The notes under the pieces were generated by a model. The model searched no databases. It saw only the letters and a program-made list of their open reading frames with translations, and was not told the origin of the DNA. This document shows positions 58,338 through 64,000 of a stretch of DNA of 64,000 nt, one piece after another. A program made the position numbers and the translations under genes. This stretch comes from Paraphysoderma sedebokerense (Eukaryota; Blastocladiomycota; Physodermatomycetes; Physodermatales; Physodermataceae). The DNA is taken from the NCBI GenBank assembly GCA_025602915.1, contig JAHLJZ010000114.1:1-64000 (forward strand), given 5' to 3'. Every line of letters starts with the position of its first letter. Position 1 is the first letter of the stretch.

Positions 58338-59261
58338 ATGCACGGTCGACTCGGCAGTCATCCACTTACCAGCCGTACAACAGCAAACCACATTTCTTAC
58401 AACCATTGCGACAAAGACGGAAATCGATCAATGACGAAACCACGTATCGAATTTATTCCTTTTTGTTACAACTGTTGCCGACGGAACTTATCTGAATTGG
58501 ACTTTTGGAAAGGGTCACAACGATTGGGAACTTGCGGAAAGTGCCGCAAAACAGGTCCATACGAAGGAGTGATTTTCTCCAGTCCGAAAAGTTTCAAGAA
58601 AGCTTTGCATGAAGCGATTGTGCGAACAGTGAAAACTAAAAGGGAAGAATACGCAGAATTAGCTACATGTCGGGATGATTCTGATGATGGTGAGAATTCA
58701 ATGGGAGAGGTTTTGACGACGGTACCCTTTGAATTCGTTGCATTGATTGAAAAAGAATCGTTGGCGGGGGACAACGACGACTCGATATTCCGAGAAATTC
58801 AAGAGTGTGTTGAAAAAGCGGACGGCTATCATTACCGGTAGAGTTCCTTTGTTTATTTGGTTTATAGCCAATTATCCGGCACCTTGACACCTCATACGGC
58901 TAACAACGCAACGTATAGAAACCAATCCAAGAAACGACAAAAAAACGGAGTCAAGAAATATTTATACTGTACACAACGCAAAGAATTGGACAGATATAAG
59001 CCCAGGAAACCGGATCCAAAGCGAATATGCCTCTCTGTAAGCCGCTACGACTGCAAGGGATTCGTCGACGTGTTCATACCGGCCAATACTGCCATCCCTT
59101 ACATTGGGTTGAAATATTATAGAGAGTGCTTTCATCCACATCAAGCGAAGTTTACGGTTCCAGCAAACTTGAGGAATATATCAAATCCAACCTCGATAGA
59201 CAGCAAAAGTCTAAAGATGTCCACGATAGATTTCGAGGTCACAGTCACACGTGCAGACTAA
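58338..59261 (+). CDS. Protein with a Cys4 zinc ribbon and a R-x-D-C...H domain
   Basis: Two parts in different frames, joined here by a possible 30-nt intron (58838-58867, donor gtagag, acceptor tttatag), unusually short for this genome. The first part (alternate start MTKPRIEF at 58431) has FCYNCCRRNLSELDFWKG then TCGKCRKTG, a Cys4 zinc-ribbon of the kind fungi often place before DNA-binding or transposase domains. The second has KKYLYCTQRKELD, LSVSRYDCKGFVDVFI, and YYRECFHPH, a C/C/H arrangement also frequent in such fungal proteins. No transposase catalytic domain follows. It could be a domesticated or orphan DNA-binding module, or two separate small genes. Moderate support only. Confidence 0.5.
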
Positions 59262-59939
59262 ATCGTCAGTGGACTTTAGAAAACGAAGCGAGCTGAATAA
59301 ATATACATTAAACTAATACCATTAGTGGAATACATACTGTATATTACAAACCCAATAAAACCGAATAATCATAACATCCGTTCTCTATCTCCGGAGATCT
59401 CCAAGGTACAGTCATACGTGCAAACCGGATCGTCAGTGGATAATAACCAAGTTACAATTTCCTACGACAGTCACCGGTTACGTTACGTTCTACTCTATTC
59501 CGTTCAATTATCAATGACTAGTCATCGACCAGACGACCACTTAACAATTGCAAAAAAAAAAATTTTCAATAAAACAGTACACACAGATCTATAAGTCGTT
59601 GTATTGACTTTAAATTACAGTACTGCCACAGTTGGTAAAGTTTCGAGGAAACCACGGTGCACTTTATACGGAAAAATAGGACACGGTATAAATGATTGTT
59701 GGTATAACGATCGCAAGTTTATTGGGTTTTCTGAGTTTTCACGAAAATGAAGGAAAAGAGCTAGAAAATGGTACACCGAAGTTATGGAAGAAGAGGAATA
59801 GAGAAGAAGAAGGAGATAATAACATAATTTGATCTCTTTTGGAAATTTTGTACCGAAAAAATAAAAATAATTTGAATTTAAGATTTGGATGAATGGTGAA
59901 TAGCTGGGCAAAATGATAAAAAAAAATGATAAAAAAAAA
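59262..59939. other. Intergenic
   Basis: AT-rich, with short diverged repeats of the 3' end of the preceding gene (caaggtacagtcatacgtgcaaa near 59402, resembling 59238-59256). No gene. Confidence 0.4.
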
Positions 59940-60020
59940 CGACGTCGACAGGACTTGAACCTGTGCGGGCAGAGCCCATGAGATTTCTATCTCACTCCTT
60001 AACCACTCGGACACGACGTC
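59940..60020 (-). tRNA. tRNA-Ser (AGA), 6-nt anticodon loop
   Basis: 81-nt sequence almost identical to the tRNA at 27625-27706, on the opposite strand. The acceptor stem, A box, B box, variable arm and discriminator match. The anticodon stem TGAGA/TCTCA is kept, but the loop is tAGAaa, one base shorter than the normal ctAGAaa (C32 missing). It may be a functional variant, an inactive copy, or a sequencing error. Confidence 0.85.
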
Positions 60021-60381
60021 TGATTCTTGACACATCTATGTTTTTTTATATATTTGTAACTTGCAAATTTAACCACGACATAACAAAAGTCATATACGTT
60101 TGAGTTTCGGCGTAACGCATCTAATTCGGATGCTCTCAAACTACAGTCATCGATGTAATCGAATATTGGAAAAATCGGTTATTGTTTGGTCTATTTTTTT
60201 CCGTTTATTGTTTTGACACAACGATTACACATTTTGAAATCAAAGTTTTAATTGTTTAGGGGGATAATAATACTGATAATAATGAACCCAAAAAAAAAAA
60301 AACTTAAAACCCAGACAGAACTTTTTGATGGCAACAACTTTTATGAAACAAATAAAAGCAATTTGGAACGGGACAAGAAAT
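60021..60381. other. Intergenic, tRNA to elongase
   Basis: 3' side of the elongase gene; a TTTTTT run follows the tRNA 5' flank. No gene. Confidence 0.4.
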
Positions 60382-61638
60382 CTATAAATCTTTCTTTTTG
60401 CTTTCTGCTTCCTTTGCAGCTTTCTTGGCCTCGGCGTTCTTTTTGTAGCTGTTTCTGTAGAAATTATAGAACAAGCTCAACATAGAAACCATGTAAACCC
60501 ACAATAAAATGCTCAAGGGGAATGGGTACATTTTTTTACGTTGTTCGGGAGTAGAAGTGAAACCGAGGTACATGTTGTAAGAAGCTTGGACCATCATACA
60601 ACAGAATTGGGTCATTTGTGAGCGTGTGATGTAAGGGCGGATAAAGGAGACGGATTTGAAGCCGAGGCCAGAGAAGAGGTAGTAAGAGTACATGATGACA
60701 TGGATGAAGGAGTTGAGAGCGGCGGAAAAGTAACCTGTGATTAAAAGTGCAATTGTGTCAATTGGTTGTTCAACTTTAAAGATTAAGGTGGAAATAAAAG
60801 AATGAGAGTTTTGAAATCGTACTTTCGCCGTTAGGAGCCCACAAAGTGACCATCCACCAGATCATAAAGATCGAGAAATGATGATAGACATGCAAGAAAG
60901 AAATTTGTCTAAAGTTCTTTTTCAAGACCATGATGAACTGTTATGTGCATTTTTAATAAAAGTTAATCAAATACATATGTGTCAGCTTTTTGAGTTGTTG
61001 TAGGAATGAAAAACTTTTCTAATCAACTTACAGTATCGTTGAATTCGAGAATCTTTGAGCAATAGAAAATACCAATCATTTTGGCCATCTAACGAGGAGA
61101 AGCATGAACGCAATCAAATCATCATGTTAGCAAGTAATAAAGAAGCAGTAATATAAACGGCAAGGAACGAAGTGAAAGATAATTCAAGGGGCAAAAAAAA
61201 GAACATTACATGAGTTCCTCTTGGAGGTTGGGCGACCGGATTTCCGAATAAGACATATCCATCTTTGATGGCCAATCTCACAATTTCCACACACATAAAC
61301 AGACTCAAGGTTACCAAAACAAAGTTATTCAACAGAGCGTAAAGTTTGACTTGGAATCCATTTTGACGGAACCCCATCAAAAATTTACCACCAAAGACAA
61401 TCGTGAAGTAGGCGGCCACAAGGACGAGGACATGGAACGGGTTCATGAGGGGTAAAGAATCGGCATGGCCGGATCTGATGGAGGTTAGGAATTGAGAGAC
61501 GGTATGTGATACATTGGGGAAATTGTTGTAGAGGTATTTTTGGAGTGAGATTTCGAGCGGGGATGTTAGGTTGATGAGATGCTTTTCCAGAGCGAAAAAG
61601 ACATCTAGGACTCTGTCAGCGATTCTTTCAGTATACAT
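60382..61638 (-). CDS. Fatty acid elongase (ELO family)
   Basis: Condensing enzyme (3-ketoacyl-CoA synthase) of very-long-chain or polyunsaturated fatty acid elongation in the ER. The chosen start at 61638 gives [20 protein letters not shown]; upstream ATGs in the open frame (to 61869) add atypical sequence. Membrane segments include [20 protein letters not shown] and [20 protein letters not shown]. After an intron at THM, the next exon reads [18 protein letters not shown] (the family KxxExxDT block). Then [20 protein letters not shown] carries the catalytic HVYHH motif, followed by [16 protein letters not shown] and [18 protein letters not shown]. It ends with a Lys-rich tail, [14 protein letters not shown], with an ER-retrieval-like KKKDL terminus. 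Four exons. Looks intact. Confidence 0.93.
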
Positions 61639-63087
61639 TGGAAAGATATGAAGAATACAAGAAAAGGGAGATAAAATGGTGAAGGACAGATCAGAAATGA
61701 TGTGTATTCCAGATATAGATGTAACGCTGGGTGTTGTTTGTTTGTTTTTCCCAGGCCAGAACAACGGCGTTACAACGGGGGCATTCAAGAGCGAAGAAGG
61801 GAGGGCGAATACACTGTGTGAAGATTGGGGCAACTCGTGAGGTCTGTTGTGACATCTGCTTTCATTCATGGGAAGGATTTATCCATTATCTCTACATTGT
61901 TCCATATCTCATGTACATCTGCGGTTTGCACCTCATTTCAGACAGTCTCGAGCAATCCGGACGCAATCAGGATGTGCTTGAAAAATGTCCTGCACGAACA
62001 ATAGTGAGACTATAGGTCTGCAATTTCCAAAGATGGCCGAACTGATAGGTGATAGATCTCCAAATTATCTTGAGAGTAAGAAATGCCGAATTGTGCAATT
62101 TGTCGCCTCCCGAGTCCCTATGAAAAAATCAGGGGCACTAAATAAAAATCAGAGGCACTAAATTTTTCTGTTAAGGAGCGAAATGTGAGAGGGGATTCCG
62201 CTCTTTAGTTTTGATACAAACATACGGCGTCGGCAAGCAATGATTCGATTGTAGAAAGATAGCCGCACTTAGATCGATCGATGTCCGCAGCTAAAATTGC
62301 ACTTCGGTTGCAAGAATCCGATGTCCCAGTTGTTATATCATCGCGCGCTTGTCTGGTAGGAGTGTCTGATACGAGTTATTCGAAGTTGTCATTTTTCCAG
62401 TCATAGCTGTCATTTTTCCAGTCATACTGTCGGAGTCGGTACCGGACCACCATCAATGTTGACATTAAAGAGTTAAATTTCCCAAAGGTTCCTAAGTGAT
62501 ATTATCCAGAGAACAATATTCATGTAGTGCCAAGGGATAATAATGACAAATTTAAACAATGCATGTGCTTTCACGGTGTGAGTTTGAGCATCCACAATAG
62601 GCTACTTTGTGCTTAGTTGATAAGACCCTGACAACCTTGATTATTCTCAATCATCCCCTTTATGCCGCCGGAATATTTCACAGAGTCACAAAATGTCACT
62701 AACACACAACGAATGAGTTAAATACACTCCCTAGACTTACTTTTAAGTTTAGTAATTTCATTCACGGTTGACACTTATTGTGTAGTGACATTTTAGCGCA
62801 CGTCATACTAAAATCAGGTTGCCGCTACATCCTTTGATTTGATCCCACATATCAGACTCCTAACCACCAAGGCCAGTCCGTTTTCAGTTTGCCAACACGC
62901 TTTGATTGTATCCGATTCCGAAACCAAGAGCCAAGCAATGTCATCAAACTTCGACCCTGTCGTTTATAATCATACGCTTGTAAAGTACACTCTGTCTAGC
63001 TGAGCGATTCCCCTCATACTGATATATGGGTGTTACTTCTTTTTCTCCACGCCGAGGGCCCGCAGATGGTGTACAGCGTTCAATCTT
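61639..63087. other. Elongase 5' flank and intergenic with short direct repeats
   Basis: Contains two short direct-repeat patches: atcaggggcactaaat / atcagaggcactaaat near 62130, and tgtcatttttccagtcata twice near 62390-62425. No gene recognised over about 1.4 kb. Confidence 0.4.
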
Positions 63088-63564
63088 TGAATTGATCAAT
63101 TAGTTATTGTCTTTCTCTTCTTCATCCCCTACGTATTGGCGATATACAGCCAAATTACGGTTGTACCTGTTTCCAATACCTTCAAAGCTGTCATAAGCTA
63201 TACATTCGCTGTGATGGATAATTTGCAGGCAACTTTCGCTGAGGTCTGCTTAGCATGGATGGTTTACAAAGTGATTTGATGGAAGAAATTCAAAATTATA
63301 CTACCATTCATCGTTGTATTTATCGCTGCGAAGTTTGGTGTGCAGATTTGGACGTCCACTATGTTACTTACTGGCGGCAACCCCACATTATCCGGAGGCA
63401 CTAAGAGCGTCCCAATCGTTCCTTGGATGTTTTCGTTTGCCTATACTTTAAATCTTAGATGTGGAATCTACTTTTCTTTTCCACTCTATTCATTTATCGA
63501 TACAGAATCAAACTCAAAAATGCTTACAAAGGGCCCCGGTTCTTTAAAACAGTCATGGACGTAA
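63088..63564 (+). pseudogene. Multi-pass membrane (7TM-like) fragment with one in-frame stop
   Basis: One frame runs from about 63088 to 63564, with hydrophobic segments VIVFLFFIPYVLAIYSQI, AVISYTFAVMDNLQATF, IILPFIVVFIAAKFGVQIW and IVPWMFSFAYTLNL. It is interrupted only by a TGA at 63277 between KVI and WKKF, a likely TGG-to-TGA change. The pattern looks like part of a receptor-type membrane protein. No start, upstream exons or family could be fixed. It may be an independent relic or the 5' end of a composite with the adjoining kinase. Confidence 0.4.
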
Positions 63565-63565
63565 T

Positions 63566-64000
63566 TTTAAGGCTAAGCTTGATAGCGGCAAAGTGTCCAT
63601 TGAAAATATACCGTTCAATTTATTTGAGTTGATTCAGATAACGATGGACGCTTTCACTGTTAATGAGGACGTCAAAGTTGCGTATTACATTCAGGAGGGG
63701 ACGCCTCAGTCAGTGATGGGTGATGGTAACGAAATTATTGACAACTGTGGCTCCTAATAGGGTTTATTAACTTTGAATTCGTTAGAAACTCGACTCCGCC
63801 AGATCATCACAAATCTGGTCTCCAATGCGATTAAGTTTACCAGCAAAGGATACGTTTTGTTATTTGTCAGTTCGGATAAAGCTGGCGACGACGAGTATGG
63901 CATAAACTTCAGAATAATCGGTTTGTTTCTTCTGGTCCACTCCGGTTACCGCTTTCGTTGAATATGAGAACTAAATTATGTCATACAGATACTGGCTGCG
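63566..64000 (+). CDS. Partial histidine kinase, runs off the window
   Basis: The HisKA C-terminal helix and HATPase start of a fungal hybrid histidine kinase: KLDSGKVSIENIPFNLFELI, then AYYIQEGTPQSVMGD. An intron (63726-63785, 60 nt) joins ETRLRQIITNLVSNAIKFTS, which carries the N-box Asn. It continues KGYVLLFVSSDKAGDDEYGI. A second intron (63921-63988) leads to DTGCG, the start of the G1 box, cut by the window end. The phosphoacceptor His segment (expected upstream) is not visible; in its place lies the membrane fragment ending 63564, so the 5' side may be damaged or rearranged. From 63566 on it reads well. Confidence 0.6.

Noticed and set aside
63726-63785. Frameshift with stops in the histidine kinase
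   Set aside because: Explained by a 60-nt intron with canonical ends that restores GDETRLRQII exactly.

Overview
The window is intron-rich eukaryotic DNA from a fungus. Introns are short, mostly about 40-90 nt, with GT..AG ends. The genes are typical of fungi: a cdc4-type essential myosin light chain, a HVYHH-type fatty acid elongase, Nop9, Ipi3, Mms2, a Qri7-like protein and a fungal-style histidine kinase. A SUZ12-like Polycomb protein, lost in many yeasts, fits an early-diverging (perhaps chytrid-like) fungus. That placement is inference, because no rRNA or marker tree is available here.

Layout. 0-14 kb: a small coiled-coil ORF, a SUZ12-like PRC2 subunit (-), CK2 alpha (+), CCT5 (-), an alpha/beta-hydrolase (-), a long gene-poor stretch with calcium-loop-like coding scraps, and an unknown multi-exon gene carrying a perfect foldback. 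14.5-32 kb is a dense housekeeping block: endonuclease V, an unknown protein, an F-box/LRR protein, glycogen branching enzyme, mitochondrial TsaD/Qri7, TRAPPC2, the Mms2-type UEV, tRNA-Ser(AGA), cytochrome b5, a lone first exon of a UBC9-like gene, and Ipi3. 32-47.5 kb is a surface-protein island: four tandem paralogues of a secreted, C-terminally anchored Ser/Thr-rich family, interrupted by an intronless type II membrane protein made of 20-residue repeats and a small cysteine-rich secreted protein. 48-61.7 kb: Nop9, a cyclin, essential myosin light chain, a double-zinc-motif protein, a second tRNA-Ser with an unusual anticodon loop, and a fatty acid elongase. The right edge holds a 7TM-like fragment and a partial histidine kinase that runs out of the window.

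The most interesting region is the surface island. Every one of the four paralogues, read with the exon structure they share, carries at least one frame-disrupting change. Several of these are tandem-duplication or slippage changes. Two copies have been homogenised over their 3' halves while their N-terminal halves stay different. This is either a decaying birth-and-death family or a set of surface genes that vary by repeat slippage and gene conversion; the sequence alone cannot decide. The housekeeping genes form no operons, but several lie head to head with short shared promoter regions (SUZ12/CK2 alpha, F-box/branching enzyme, Qri7/TRAPPC2).
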